DNA of 64,000 nucleotides from Leptospira sp. 96542 (GCA_029310945.1 JARJFC010000022.1:1-64000), one strand, 5' to 3'; shown: positions 47,192 through 57,451, counted from the stretch's first letter. Made by a program: numbers and translations. Notes: generated from the letters alone by a model not told the origin.

Positions 47192-48628
47192 ATGCCTGAA
47201 GAAAGAAAGATCCCTCTCAAAAGAACCAAAATTATCTGCACCATAGGACCGGCTTCTGCCAATCGCGAAACAATTTTAAGTCTCATTTATTCGGGTATGG
47301 ATTTAGCGCGAATGAACTTTTCGCACTCCACACATGACTACCATAAAGAAGTATTTGAACTGCTGAGAGAATGTGAACAAGAAACTGGTTCTTCACTTGG
47401 CATACTTGCCGATTTACAAGGACCAAAAATTAGGACAGGAAAATTAAAATCGGGTCCCGTCGAATTAAAATCAGGTGACCTTATTTCCATCAATCATATT
47501 GCTGATTTTCCAGGCACAAAGGATGAAATTGGATGCACCTACCAATACATTTTAAATGATATTGAACCTGGACACAAACTACTTGTGGATGATGGTAAAT
47601 TATCCTTTGTCGTAAAATCCAAAACAAAAGAAAGGGCGGTTCTGGAAACTATCATTGGTGGCATTTTAAAAGATAATAAAGGCATCAATTTACCTGGTAC
47701 TCCCATTTCAGCTCCTGCCATGTCTGAGAAAGACATCGTAGACCTTCAATTTGCTCTATCACTCGGAGTAGACTACATCGCTCTTTCCTTTGTTAGACGA
47801 GCAAGCGACCTTGAAATGGCACGTCAGTTTATGAAAGATAGTTATGCTGGTCTCATCGCAAAAATTGAAAGACCGGAAGCCTTGCAGAATATTGACGAAA
47901 TAATCGAAAATTGTGATGGAGTCATGATTGCAAGGGGTGACTTAGGAGTGGAACTTGACACACAATATGTCCCTATCATCCAAAAGGAAATGATCACCAA
48001 ACTCAACCAAAAAGGAAAACCTGTCATTACCGCCACACAAATGTTAGAAACGATGATTGATAACCCTAGGCCAACGAGAGCCGAAGCAAGTGATGTTGCC
48101 AATGCGGTGATGGATGGTACAGATGCAGTGATGTTGTCTGGAGAAACTGCATCTGGGAAATTTCCAATTGAGGCAGTGTCAACTATGACTCGGATCATCC
48201 AAGCAGCAGAAGAATCCAATATTTATTTAGCTCACCTTAGACAAATGGATAGAACAGAAATTGAAGTGGAACGAACTGCGCTTGGTTATGCGGCAGAATC
48301 GATTGCTCGTTCGATCAATGCAAAAGCAATTATCAATTTTACAAGATCAGGGTATTCCTCTTTGTTATCTTCCGAATTCAGACCAATTAAACCAATTTAT
48401 TCTTTCACTCCATTTTTAGGAACAGCACGAAAGATGAAATTATACTGGGGTGTTGAATCTTATGTGATGCCGATGATGGATAAATTTCCTGACATGATTG
48501 CCTTTATGAGTAAAACCTTAAAAACAGAAGGGAAACTGAAATCTGGTGATACGGTTGTTATCCTTTCAGGCGCACCAGGTTCTGTGGCACAAACTGTCGA
48601 TTTTATACAAATTCATAAAATCAAATAG
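47192..48628 (+). CDS. pyk: Pyruvate kinase
   Basis: This enzyme converts phosphoenolpyruvate and ADP to pyruvate and ATP. It has 478 residues. The metal site is GVMIARGDLGVEL, followed by TATQMLETMIDNPRPTRAE (the pyruvate-kinase signature Lys in LIAKIERPEAL). The C-terminal allosteric domain (KAIINFTRSGYSSLLSS) is present. In Leptospira, which live on fatty acids and do not use glucose, it may mainly serve anabolic balance. The 3' end overlaps the convergent flavoprotein gene by eight bases. Confidence 0.97.
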   Translation: MPEERKIPLKRTKIICTIGPASANRETILSLIYSGMDLARMNFSHSTHDYHKEVFELLRECEQETGSSLGILADLQGPKIRTGKLKSGPVELKSGDLISINHIADFPGTKDEIGCTYQYILNDIEPGHKLLVDDGKLSFVVKSKTKERAVLETIIGGILKDNKGINLPGTPISAPAMSEKDIVDLQFALSLGVDYIALSFVRRASDLEMARQFMKDSYAGLIAKIERPEALQNIDEIIENCDGVMIARGDLGVELDTQYVPIIQKEMITKLNQKGKPVITATQMLETMIDNPRPTRAEASDVANAVMDGTDAVMLSGETASGKFPIEAVSTMTRIIQAAEESNIYLAHLRQMDRTEIEVERTALGYAAESIARSINAKAIINFTRSGYSSLLSSEFRPIKPIYSFTPFLGTARKMKLYWGVESYVMPMMDKFPDMIAFMSKTLKTEGKLKSGDTVVILSGAPGSVAQTVDFIQIHKIK

Positions 48629-49874
48629 ACGATTCGTAAATGCCTTTAGATACTAAATACGCTGTTGTCCACGCATTTTGAAAATTAAAACCTCCAGTGA
48701 TTCCATCCACATCGATGACTTCACCGGAGAAGTACAAACCTGGGATCTTTTTGGATTCCATTTTTTCAAAATTGATTTCTTTGCGTGCGACACCCCCAGC
48801 AGTAACAAATTCTTCTTTGAATACACCTTTTTTGGTCATTACGAATTCTGAGTTTGTCAAAACTGAACTCAATGATTTAATTTCATATTTAGAAACTTCC
48901 GAATAACGTTTGTTTTCCGAAATTTTAGCTTCCATTAGTAAAAACTCCCAAAGCCTTGTGGGCAATCCCCACTCTTTTTTTGGTTGGATTTTTTGAGGCG
49001 GGAAGTTTTGTTTCTCTGTGAGATAATGGTTTTCACATTCTAAAGGATTCAAATCGTAGGTCCAATTAATATAAAGATTTGTATGATAATTCAATTCGAA
49101 CAAAGTTTTTGCCTCAAAGGCTGACAACCGTAAGGCTGCGGGTCCACTAAAACCCCAATGAGTGATGAGAATTGTCCCTGATTGGTATTTACCCTTGTGA
49201 CCAATTTTGATTTTTACTTTTGGGGCAACAACTCCTGGTATTTGAACAATATCCGACCCTTCAATGCCAAGGGTAAACAACGAAGGAACTGGGGGGATGA
49301 TAGTTAAACCCATCTTTTCTAAAATTTGCCATATTTTGCGATTGGAACCAGTGGCAAGAACGACCTTATCAAAAAAATCTTCCTTTCCGCCTTCCCAAAG
49401 ACACCGAAAGGAACGGCTGCTGTTAAACTGTGTGTTCGGCGGATAAATCGCAACTAACTGACGTTCATACTGAATGGGGATCTTATATTTTTTAAGTTCT
49501 GATAAAAAACAATCGATAATGGTAGTCGAAAGATCTGATTCAGGAAAAATTCGACCATCCTCTTCTACTTTTAACTTAATCCCTCGTTTTGAAAACCAGC
49601 TCATTGTTTCCTTTGGTCCAAAGGTTTTGAATGCAAACTTCAGTTCCTTTTCGCCCCTTGGGTATTTTGAAGCGAGGGATTCTGGGTCAAAAAGATTGTG
49701 TGTTACATTACACCTTCCTCCACCCGAAACTTTCAGTTTGGACAGTGGTTCCTTAGTTTTTTCAAAAATTTGAATTTTGCAATCGCCTGACATTCGTTCA
49801 TGTATTTGGATTGCTGAAAAACAACCACCAGCACCAGCACCGATGATGGCGATGTTTGGTGAAACTTTTACCAT
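48621..49874 (-). CDS. BaiN/HI0933-like flavoprotein
   Basis: This is a 417-residue FAD-binding protein. The dinucleotide motif is [16 protein letters not shown] at the N-terminus. Family features are [31 protein letters not shown] and, near the end, [20 protein letters not shown] followed by [10 protein letters not shown]. Its reaction is uncertain; relatives are called NAD(P)/FAD-dependent oxidoreductases. It starts seven bases before the stop of the glyoxalase gene, so the two are coupled. Confidence 0.92.
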   Translation of the reverse strand: MVKVSPNIAIIGAGAGGCFSAIQIHERMSGDCKIQIFEKTKEPLSKLKVSGGGRCNVTHNLFDPESLASKYPRGEKELKFAFKTFGPKETMSWFSKRGIKLKVEEDGRIFPESDLSTTIIDCFLSELKKYKIPIQYERQLVAIYPPNTQFNSSRSFRCLWEGGKEDFFDKVVLATGSNRKIWQILEKMGLTIIPPVPSLFTLGIEGSDIVQIPGVVAPKVKIKIGHKGKYQSGTILITHWGFSGPAALRLSAFEAKTLFELNYHTNLYINWTYDLNPLECENHYLTEKQNFPPQKIQPKKEWGLPTRLWEFLLMEAKISENKRYSEVSKYEIKSLSSVLTNSEFVMTKKGVFKEEFVTAGGVARKEINFEKMESKKIPGLYFSGEVIDVDGITGGFNFQNAWTTAYLVSKGIYESSI

Positions 49875-50290
49875 TCACCACTATTGGGCATAGACAACCA
49901 TGGTTCGCTCGGCGGTAAACTTTCCCCTTTTTGTAATAACTCAATGGAGATGTTATCAGGTGAACGAATGAAAGCCATGCGCCCATCCCGAGGTGGTCTG
50001 TTAATTACAACTCCCATTGATTGGATGCGCGCACAGTATTCATAAATATTGTCTACCTCATAAGCCAGGTGACCAAAGTTACGCCCACCTGTATAGGCAC
50101 TTGGTTCCTCCCAATTATAGGTCAGTTCAATTTCAGGTGCATCCAATTCACCGGTTGATAAAAAAACTAAGGTGTACTTTCCTTGTGGGTATTCTTTTTG
50201 GCGTGAAATTTTTAAACCCAACACATCGACAAAAAAATGTAAGGCTTTTTCCAAATTATAAACGCGAATCATCGTATGTAGGTATTTCAT
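49868..50290 (-). CDS. gloA: Glyoxalase I (lactoylglutathione lyase)-like VOC protein
   Basis: This is a 140-residue metalloenzyme of the vicinal oxygen chelate fold. The ligands match those of E. coli GloA: His 5 ([10 protein letters not shown]), Glu 55 ([10 protein letters not shown]), His 74 ([10 protein letters not shown]) and Glu 117 (NISIELLQ). It isomerises the methylglyoxal-thiol adduct. Because Leptospira thiol pools differ, the thiol cofactor is not certain. A short C-terminal tail ([17 protein letters not shown]) extends the fold. It overlaps the flavoprotein gene by seven bases. Confidence 0.92.
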   Translation of the reverse strand: MKYLHTMIRVYNLEKALHFFVDVLGLKISRQKEYPQGKYTLVFLSTGELDAPEIELTYNWEEPSAYTGGRNFGHLAYEVDNIYEYCARIQSMGVVINRPPRDGRMAFIRSPDNISIELLQKGESLPPSEPWLSMPNSGEW

Positions 50291-50333
50291 TTTTATTTCA
50301 CCTGGAATAAGGAGTTCTTTCTTTCAAATTTTT

Positions 50334-51467
50334 TTAAGGATAAAAAAAGAAAACCAAAAGAAAGGATAAAAATATAAATTTTGTCATTTCATAAAGTAAG
50401 GCACTTTTTCGTTTTGTGATGAGAACTCCTAAAGATACGAAACTAAATACCAAAAGATAAATGATAGAAATGATCTGCCAAACATTGTATTCGCCCAATT
50501 TTTTAAGAAAATACAAAGTAAAAATTGTTGGAACCAGTAATTGAATAAAAAGATAAATTCGAAAACCAAGGCCATTAGGGTCTGGCCTATACAATTGGTC
50601 GATCCTCATAATTTTTGTTTTTGGTATCAGGTCAATGGGACGCACAGATGGGTATGAAAAAAAACTACGAATTGCTTGCCACTTAAATTTTGTATTCCAA
50701 AAATCAGAGGCCATGTCCTTAAACACATGGATCTGGCAGAAAATGGGGTCAAAATTCCTAAGCTGTGTCACCAAACCATACCTAGGTGGAACTGTCTCCT
50801 CTTTGAAAGTTCCAAACAATTTATCCCAAAAAATAAATACACCTGCGTAATTTTTGTCGATGTATTCTGGGTTCATTGCATGGTGCACTCTATGGTGTGA
50901 AGGAGTTACAAAAATAGACTCAAACCAAGCAGGAAGCTTACCTATGGCTCTCGTATGCACAAAAAATTGGTAAGTACGATTGAGTGCATCAATGATCAAA
51001 TACGAAACCACTGGAAAACCAAAAACCGCTAGCGGTAAATAAAAAATTCCAATCCCAATATTCCTAACAAAGGATTGCCTGAGAGCAACTGTTAAATTAA
51101 ACTCTTCACTTGAATGGTGGACAACATGGGATGCCCATAGAATTTTAATTTCATGACTGAATCGATGTGCCCAATAGAATAAAAAATCGAGAAGAATAAA
51201 CAATACCACCCAATGCACACTTGAGTTTGGATTTGTGATCCAATTTAGATTCTCTTTGCCCCAACCAAAGAATGAATATAAGTATTGATAGGTGGCAACG
51301 ATTCCTAGCAAAATAAGCCCATCAAAAATTCGGCTGAGCACTCCCAAACTCAAATCCACGATGGAGTCTTCGTAGTGATAAAAATCCTTTCGTTTGATGC
51401 GAACATAAACCAATTCGACTAATATCAAAACAAAATAAATGGGCGCTATGGATTCGATGAGTCTCAT
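50334..51467 (-). CDS. Sterol desaturase/fatty acid hydroxylase superfamily protein
   Basis: This is a 377-residue integral membrane di-iron enzyme. The His clusters are HRFSHEIKILWASHVVHHSS (the first eight-His motif; HRFSH and HVVHH) and HHRVHHAMNPEYIDKN, with a further motif upstream. There are several membrane helices at both ends. Members hydroxylate or desaturate lipids such as fatty acids, carotenoids or alkylglycerols; the substrate is unknown. A second family member lies at 56331-57206. Confidence 0.85.
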   Translation of the reverse strand: MRLIESIAPIYFVLILVELVYVRIKRKDFYHYEDSIVDLSLGVLSRIFDGLILLGIVATYQYLYSFFGWGKENLNWITNPNSSVHWVVLFILLDFLFYWAHRFSHEIKILWASHVVHHSSEEFNLTVALRQSFVRNIGIGIFYLPLAVFGFPVVSYLIIDALNRTYQFFVHTRAIGKLPAWFESIFVTPSHHRVHHAMNPEYIDKNYAGVFIFWDKLFGTFKEETVPPRYGLVTQLRNFDPIFCQIHVFKDMASDFWNTKFKWQAIRSFFSYPSVRPIDLIPKTKIMRIDQLYRPDPNGLGFRIYLFIQLLVPTIFTLYFLKKLGEYNVWQIISIIYLLVFSFVSLGVLITKRKSALLYEMTKFIFLSFLLVFFFYP

Positions 51468-51597
51468 GTTGTTTCTAGGCCTTTCGATTATTTAGATAAA
51501 TAACACTAAGTCAACGAACTTTTTAAAATGTCCAATTGTATGATAATCTTTGCCTAAAGAATATAAAACCAATCGAATATAAAACTCCTCGCACTAT

Positions 51598-52206
51598 TTA
51601 GCGTATTAGTTTGGAAAGGTTTAAAATGACATCGTTCAAAGATTCATGGAAACCTACATTCCAACCTGTCACCAATGCTTCAGGGTCTTTTTCTTTGATG
51701 CCAATGGACTTTGTATATTTCTTGCGAAAAATAAGAGAGGGGGAATCTTTTTCTTCAAACACAACAATTTCCCATTCTAACACTGATTTGGGTTCCTTTG
51801 TACGAAAATCTCCATAAAGTTCCGTAACATAAATCTCAATTGAATGGGTTGCTAAAAATCTGGAATTCACATTGGAATCCCAAACAAAAAGCCCTGATTT
51901 AACAAAACTTTTAGAAACTTCTTCTCGGATATTGGCTTGTGGTGTGATAAAAAATCCGTTATAAAAATCCGATTCGTAATTGACATCACCTTTTCGGTAC
52001 ACGAATTCTTTACCTTCAAATTTTTGCGAAAAACTAACCTTTCTGATAAAAAAACTTCTATTGTGATCAGAACTTCCCACTTTACCAATTTCGCCAGCTT
52101 CAATCAAAAACATCTTTTTATCTGGAAATGATTTTGTCACACCAAAACAAGCGTTAATGGAAATTAGAACAATTAGGTATAATAATATTTTTTTAAACAT
52201 ACTCAT
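51598..52206 (-). CDS. ABC-type transport auxiliary lipoprotein (PqiC-like)
   Basis: This is a 202-residue lipoprotein. The signal peptide (KKILLYLIVLISINACFG) has a lipobox and Cys near residue 19. The mature part is an ABC_trans_aux-type beta/alpha fold (LFVWDSNVNSRFLATHSIEIYV) with HSIEIYVTELYGDF central. It belongs to a lipid transporter with the three genes upstream. The stop of mlaD overlaps the ATG at 52206 (ATGA); an ATG at 52200 has better ribosome-site spacing and is equally possible. Confidence 0.85.
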   Translation of the reverse strand: MSMFKKILLYLIVLISINACFGVTKSFPDKKMFLIEAGEIGKVGSSDHNRSFFIRKVSFSQKFEGKEFVYRKGDVNYESDFYNGFFITPQANIREEVSKSFVKSGLFVWDSNVNSRFLATHSIEIYVTELYGDFRTKEPKSVLEWEIVVFEEKDSPSLIFRKKYTKSIGIKEKDPEALVTGWNVGFHESLNDVILNLSKLIR

Positions 52207-53150
52207 TTCCAAAGTTTAGACTTGTTGGGAGCTTCTCCAAATAAAAATTGTGATGGATACTTTTTTGCATTGGAAGTGACTTCCTTTAAATCTTCGGAAG
52301 CAATCCGCAAATTTTCCACAGCTGTGGAAATATCTCCCTGGTTGGATGCGAGGATTGTATCCAACCGTTTCATAGTTGATTGTAACTGTGTTATCGTTTG
52401 GTCAAATTTTTTAGGTGCGTTTTGGGTTTCGGGACTCGCAAGTAAGTTTTTCAATTCAGAATTGGTTTTGCGTAATTCAGAAACGAGAGATGTAGATTCC
52501 CGCGCCAGTGCACCCAAATTTGCTTCACCCACTGCTTGGTTTAAACTCTGAACCAATTGGTTTACGTGGAGTAAAATTTTATCAACATCTGCCTTTTCTA
52601 GATTATCAAAAAATTTATCAACCGATGCAGTGAATCTTGAAATTGTACTCGGAGCCGAAGGAATGTAAATTGTTTTTGGTTCCCAGTCGATGGCAAGGGG
52701 GGGATTTTTTTCTGGGTTTAAATAATCTACTTCCAAATAGGCAGTTCCAGTTAATCCTTGTGATGCGAGACGAACCCGAAGACCAGATGCAATCATTCGT
52801 TCCACAGTTTTTTTAAGATCATTTCCATACACACCCTTTACAAAATCAGGAACCGACATTTTAATGAGTACATACCTACCATATCGCAAACTATCGTCAG
52901 TTTTTAGGTCGGCAGTGTATTCATTTTGAACAAAAGTGATTTCTTGTACGGTTCCCACTTTTACACCTCGGTGTTTGACTGGAGATCCAATGTCCAAACC
53001 TTGTACTGACTCATCAAAATAGGTTTCCAAACGAATGGATCTCTGGAAGAATGAACCCGCTGTAAAAAAGATCAAAAATAAAATGAGTGTAAAAAAACTG
53101 GCTAAAACAAAAACACCAACCTTAAAATAACTTTTGTTAGATTGATTCAT
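52203..53150 (-). CDS. MCE/MlaD-type substrate-binding protein
   Basis: This is a 315-residue periplasmic protein with one membrane anchor (FKVGVFVLASFFTLILFL) and a MCE domain (LDIGSPVKHRGVKVGTVQEI; VSGEA-like turn). It binds lipid during phospholipid transport between membranes. The C-terminal third is a long helical stretch (ALARESTSLVSELRKTNSEL), longer than E. coli MlaD (183 residues) and typical of tunnel-forming members. It overlaps the ATPase gene by four bases. Confidence 0.9.
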   Translation of the reverse strand: MNQSNKSYFKVGVFVLASFFTLILFLIFFTAGSFFQRSIRLETYFDESVQGLDIGSPVKHRGVKVGTVQEITFVQNEYTADLKTDDSLRYGRYVLIKMSVPDFVKGVYGNDLKKTVERMIASGLRVRLASQGLTGTAYLEVDYLNPEKNPPLAIDWEPKTIYIPSAPSTISRFTASVDKFFDNLEKADVDKILLHVNQLVQSLNQAVGEANLGALARESTSLVSELRKTNSELKNLLASPETQNAPKKFDQTITQLQSTMKRLDTILASNQGDISTAVENLRIASEDLKEVTSNAKKYPSQFLFGEAPNKSKLWK

Positions 53151-53914
53151 CTAGTATAACTCTCCTCGGGGATTCGGTTAAAAAATTGTCGCACAAATCG
53201 ATCCTTCGATTTGTTTTTGAGGTCGTTGGGGTTGCCTTCTGCAATGATCCCTTTTTTTGTTTTATCGAGGACTATGACACGATCTGCCATAGTAAATACA
53301 GATGGTAGTTCGTGTGTGACAATGACAAAGGTAACACCGAGAGTTCTTGACAATCTCAAAATGAGATGATCCAACTCCACACTGGTGATAGGATCAAGCC
53401 CAGCACTCGGTTCATCTAAAAATAAAATTTTAGGATCCATCGCCATGGCACGTGCAATGGCTGCACGTTTTTTCATTCCACCAGATAGTTCAGAAGGCAA
53501 AAGATCTGCAAAAGGAAAAAGCCCGACCATTTTTAATTTCATATAGGCAATTTCATTGATGATTGGTAATGGAAGGTCTGTAAATTCTTCCAGAGGTAAA
53601 CGAACATTTTCGAGGAGGGACATGGATCCGAACAAGGCACTTTGTTGGTACATTACGCCGATATGATTCCAGATATTTATTTTGTCCTTACCGTTAGCCA
53701 TGACTATGTCTGCATCCTCAATCCAAACCCTTCCGCTAAAAGGTGGACTAAGCCCTATCATATTTTTTAGAACTGTGGATTTGCCACAACCAGACCCACC
53801 CAAAATTCCAAAAATTTCTCCGCGATTAACACTAAAGGAAATATCTTCCATAACCATTGTTTGACCATAGCCAGTTGTTAGGTGTTCGACTTTAATGATT
53901 GGATCTTCTTTCAT
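53147..53914 (-). CDS. ABC transporter ATP-binding protein, MlaF-like
   Basis: This is a 255-residue ATPase energising the MCE system. Walker A is GGSGCGKSTVLKNMIGL, signature LSGGMKKRAAIARAMAM and Walker B ILFLDEPSAGLDPIT. It is encoded between the permease and MCE genes with 4-base overlaps on both sides. Confidence 0.95.
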   Translation of the reverse strand: MKEDPIIKVEHLTTGYGQTMVMEDISFSVNRGEIFGILGGSGCGKSTVLKNMIGLSPPFSGRVWIEDADIVMANGKDKINIWNHIGVMYQQSALFGSMSLLENVRLPLEEFTDLPLPIINEIAYMKLKMVGLFPFADLLPSELSGGMKKRAAIARAMAMDPKILFLDEPSAGLDPITSVELDHLILRLSRTLGVTFVIVTHELPSVFTMADRVIVLDKTKKGIIAEGNPNDLKNKSKDRFVRQFFNRIPEESYTR

Positions 53915-55032
53915 ATGCCCAAGTAAAAAAACAAAACAGAAAACACACCATCAAGGAGTGAAACCAAAATGATAGAACCAACAACAGCGGCCGTTGTTGA
54001 CTCTCCAACTGCGCCTGCCCCAGAACCAGTTTTTAAACCGCGGTAACAACCAATGGCCGCTATGATCATTCCAAAAAAATATGATTTCAAAAGCCCACCT
54101 AGGATGTCAGACAAGCCTACGGCAATATTGACTTGGTTGATAAATGTGATCAAGGGAAATCCAAAACTCACTAGAACAACCGCCCCCCCAATGAGACCAA
54201 ATAAATTGAAGACAATTGTGAGGAGTGGTGTGACTATGAGTGAAGCAACAAGCCTTGGTACAATCAAAAACTGAACAGGTGGGAGACCCATCGTTGTCAA
54301 TGCATCGATTTCTTCGGAAACCTTCATGGTTCCAATTTCTGCGGCAAAGGCAGAACCCGACCGGCCTGATAGAATGAAAGCCGTCATGAGCGGACCAAGC
54401 TCTCGGAAAAGTGAAAGTCCGACGAGGTTGGCCACAAAAATTTCCGCACCAAACCTACGCATGGGGATAGCAGATTGAAAAGACATGATGAGCCCGAGTA
54501 AAAAGCCAATCATGGCAATGATCGGAAAGGCATTGACACCCATTGACTCAGCCACTTTGAAACTATCCTTCCAACGAATTTTTGAAGGGTGCAAAAGGGA
54601 ACTCCAAAAAGATACGGTGAGTTCTCCCGTAAAAGTAATAAGGTATTTGAATTCAAGTAAGGATTCGATTGTGAGTTTTCCGATCCTTTCCGATTTTCGA
54701 AGGGCAAAAATCTTCGGAATTTGGCTTCGTTTGGAATCGTCTTCCACGATTTTGTAAATAAAAGATAAATCTTCATTTAACCCGTATAAGCTGAAATTTG
54801 CACCAATGGATTCGGATTGGATGCGGATTTGTTTGATGAAAGTAATACCAGAGGAATCAGAATGTTCCAGATTTTTGGCAAAAACCTTCACATTGCGAGG
54901 GTTGTTTTGCAATTGTAAAAAAAGTTCTTTCCAATCCACCGAAATTTCTTTCTCCGAAAGTACTTGTGGCAAATGGATTTCGAGAGAATTACCTTCCCAT
55001 AAAAATGAGGTTTTACGATTGGAATTAGACAC
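53911..55032 (-). CDS. MlaE-type permease with N-terminal STAS domain
   Basis: This is a 373-residue protein. The first 120 residues are a STAS-like domain (VFAKNLEHSDSSGITFIKQI, usually the separate MlaB). The MlaE permease follows (GVNAFPIIAMIGFLLGLIMS, then ELGPLMTAFILSGRSGSAFA and EIDALTTMGLPPVQFLIVP), with five or six helices. This fusion replaces the separate MlaB gene. It is the first gene of the operon; the AraC-like gene is divergent, 78 bases away. The set is predicted to move phospholipids between the membranes. Confidence 0.93.
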   Translation of the reverse strand: MSNSNRKTSFLWEGNSLEIHLPQVLSEKEISVDWKELFLQLQNNPRNVKVFAKNLEHSDSSGITFIKQIRIQSESIGANFSLYGLNEDLSFIYKIVEDDSKRSQIPKIFALRKSERIGKLTIESLLEFKYLITFTGELTVSFWSSLLHPSKIRWKDSFKVAESMGVNAFPIIAMIGFLLGLIMSFQSAIPMRRFGAEIFVANLVGLSLFRELGPLMTAFILSGRSGSAFAAEIGTMKVSEEIDALTTMGLPPVQFLIVPRLVASLIVTPLLTIVFNLFGLIGGAVVLVSFGFPLITFINQVNIAVGLSDILGGLLKSYFFGMIIAAIGCYRGLKTGSGAGAVGESTTAAVVGSIILVSLLDGVFSVLFFYLGI

Positions 55033-55110
55033 TGTATTTTAGAGTAGCCTAAAGGACGGAAAGGCGTCTGCAAGTGATTTTATTTTACAAACATTGGATA
55101 ATTTCAGAAC

Positions 55111-56217
55111 ATGAATTTGATGTGGGATTTAATTTGTAAACTCATTGGATTTTCCGCCGGACTTTCCTTTCTTTTCGCACTCGGCGAATTTTTGAGGAAA
55201 GGGGCATCTTACCACACCTATCTCCAAGGATTTTTGTTTTTATTTGCCGCTTTCTTCCAAGCGCATACCTATCTGGCTTTTTCGGGAGAAATACTCAGTT
55301 TTCCCCATCTCTATTTGTTCCACCTACCATTCACTGCTTTTTTTGGTGCCCTCCTCAAACGGTATTTTTTTGTACTTTGGAGCGATCCAAAAGAAACCCT
55401 CCCCTTTACTCTTTGGGATTTTATCCCTCCTGTTTTGGTTTTTTTACTGCTCATTCCCTTCTATATGGAACCAAAAGAAGTCAAAATTGCCATTCACTCC
55501 GCCTACCCCAAGGAAGGTGTACCCAATTTATATAAATTCATTATCGTTTTGGCTGTATTACCAATATTGTATTCTGGGGTGTATGTATTTCGGCAGGTCT
55601 TTCGTTATGTTCGTTGGGTGAGGTTAAAAGAGTCAGCTCATTTACGTTTGGTGGTCTTTGTTGTGTCTGTCGGTACTTTTGGAAGTTTGCTCGGAATTTT
55701 CACTTTATTTTTACATGTAGAACGTGGGCTTGAAATGGTTTCTTTCCTTATTGCCCTCCTCATTATTTTTGTTTATCTCCTCCGCCAAAAAAGCCCGGAA
55801 CTCTGGGGCGAATTCCAAAGGATTGTGATTGAAGAGAAAAAATACCAAATCTCACAATTGCGGAGTTTTGATTTAGAATTATTAGGCAATAAACTTAAAG
55901 ATCTCATGGAAACCCAAAAAATTCATAGAGATGAGACCTTAAACTTAGAATCAATGGCCAATTACATGGGTTTGACGGAACACCAAATGTCCGAACTATT
56001 GAACACCCATATAGGAAAGAGTTTCTTTCATTTTGTAAATCATTACCGCATTGAAGAAGCCAAAGAAATTTTTCGAAAAAATCCAAAATTAAACATATTG
56101 AATGTTGTCTACGAAGTTGGGTTCCCTTCCAAATCCACATTTTACGATGCATTCAAACGTGAAGTGGGAATGAGCCCCTCTGATTTTCGCAAAAAATTCA
56201 AAATTGATTCCGATTAG
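55111..56217 (+). CDS. Membrane-bound AraC-family transcriptional regulator
   Basis: This is a 368-residue protein with about seven membrane helices over residues 1-230 and a cytoplasmic AraC helix-turn-helix domain in the last 100 residues (LESMANYMGLTEHQMSELL, then IEEAKEIFRKNP, LNILNVVYEVGFPSKSTFY, MSPSDFRKKF). This arrangement (7TM-AraC) occurs in Leptospira and Bacteroidetes and may sense membrane or extracytoplasmic signals. It is encoded divergently from the Mla operon and 113 bases before a desaturase-family gene, so it may control either. Confidence 0.9.
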   Translation: MNLMWDLICKLIGFSAGLSFLFALGEFLRKGASYHTYLQGFLFLFAAFFQAHTYLAFSGEILSFPHLYLFHLPFTAFFGALLKRYFFVLWSDPKETLPFTLWDFIPPVLVFLLLIPFYMEPKEVKIAIHSAYPKEGVPNLYKFIIVLAVLPILYSGVYVFRQVFRYVRWVRLKESAHLRLVVFVVSVGTFGSLLGIFTLFLHVERGLEMVSFLIALLIIFVYLLRQKSPELWGEFQRIVIEEKKYQISQLRSFDLELLGNKLKDLMETQKIHRDETLNLESMANYMGLTEHQMSELLNTHIGKSFFHFVNHYRIEEAKEIFRKNPKLNILNVVYEVGFPSKSTFYDAFKREVGMSPSDFRKKFKIDSD

Positions 56218-56330
56218 GGCAAACTGGATACAAAAAACTATCCGAATTGACCCAATCGGTCGCAAACAAAATCCAAATGGAGTAAGATGAAACTTAAAGA
56301 AACTCGTGGTAAGGGTTTTTCGGAGGAATC

Positions 56331-57206
56331 ATGTTTGATGGACCAGTACAGTGCGAATTGGTAATGGATTGTATCGTAAAAGTTGGGTTTGCCCAAACGG
56401 TCATGAATTTTTTACGTTATTATCCAATTGCAGGATTGGTATTTTTCATTTTTTATCTTTGGAAAAAAGAATCCTTTGCTCGTTTTCGTATTCAAAAAGT
56501 TTACCCGAAAATTGATAAGGTTTGGAAAGAGATCAAACAATCAGCTGTGACTTTGATCGTTTTTACCCTTGTGGCATCAACGAGTATCCTTCTTGTAAAA
56601 ATGAAGATACTACCCACTGCAATTTATTTTGGACCAGTGACTGATACAAAAGGCATTCTTATGTTAGTTGGTAGTTTTGTTCTCATAACCATTTGGCATG
56701 AAACTTGGTTTTACTGGATGCACCGTTTTGCTCATTTAAAAAAAGTGTATCCTCATGTGCATGTTGAACACCACCAGTCTGTAAACCCGACTCCACTCGC
56801 TGCCTACAGATTCCAAGCAACGGAAGCATTTTTAGAAGCAATTTACATCATTCCATTTGTTACCTTTATTCCGATTCACTTCCAAGTACTAATCTTCCAT
56901 ACTTTCTATGCAATGGTCTTAAATATCTGGTGGCATTTAGGATATGAATTTTTTCCAAAGGGTTGGGCAAGCCACCCCATCACTAAGTGGATCAACACAT
57001 CCACACACCACAACCTCCATCACCAGAAATTTTTGGGGAACTATTCACTTTATTTTAATTTTTGGGATCGGATCATGGGAACGAACTTTCCATATTATGA
57101 AAGTTACTACGAACAAGTAACGACAGAAAGAGATACAAAGAAATTGCAACACAATGAATTACAAAACGAAACAAAAGAGATTCGAAAGGAGACCTTGGTT
57201 GTCTGA
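56331..57206 (+). CDS. Sterol desaturase/fatty acid hydroxylase superfamily protein
   Basis: This is a 291-residue integral membrane protein. The His motifs are IWHETWFYWMHRFAHLKK, HVHVEHHQSVNPTPLAAYRF and STHHNLHHQKFLGNYSLYF. The ATG follows a clear GGAGG. It is 31% shorter than the family member at 50334-51467 and not its close copy; the active-site set is complete. The lipid substrate is unknown. The upstream AraC regulator may control it. Confidence 0.88.
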   Translation: MFDGPVQCELVMDCIVKVGFAQTVMNFLRYYPIAGLVFFIFYLWKKESFARFRIQKVYPKIDKVWKEIKQSAVTLIVFTLVASTSILLVKMKILPTAIYFGPVTDTKGILMLVGSFVLITIWHETWFYWMHRFAHLKKVYPHVHVEHHQSVNPTPLAAYRFQATEAFLEAIYIIPFVTFIPIHFQVLIFHTFYAMVLNIWWHLGYEFFPKGWASHPITKWINTSTHHNLHHQKFLGNYSLYFNFWDRIMGTNFPYYESYYEQVTTERDTKKLQHNELQNETKEIRKETLVV

Positions 57207-57244
57207 ATTGCGGGAATTGGTTTCCGCGGCAGGGATCGAACGAA

Positions 57245-57299
57245 AATCCCCCAATTGTTTGACCTAAATTCTTGTCCATAAGAGAGTCTTTGGGGGATT
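57245..57299. repeat. Perfect inverted repeat upstream of flgB
   Basis: AATCCCCCAA (57245-57254) and TTGGGGGATT (57290-57299) form a 10-bp perfect stem with a 35-base loop. It sits 150 bases before the flgB start in a 245-base spacer. No T-run follows, so it is not a simple terminator. It may be an operator or an mRNA structure. Confidence 0.55.
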
Positions 57300-57451
57300 G
57301 CAGGGAGAGCCCGACCCCTTCCCTATCAATTCTAATAAAAAATACCATTGGGGCCGCCCAAAGAAATGACCAAAAAAATCCAAATTTAGAGACATAAAGT
57401 TCTTTAGGAGGAAGGAAATTTGGCCGAAGGGAAACCTTGAGGGGTAAAACC

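Noticed and set aside
57215..57260. tRNA-like sequence on the minus strand (GTTCGATCCCTGCC)
   Set aside because: Only a T-arm-like piece is present; the loop is too long and no acceptor, D or anticodon arms can be built.
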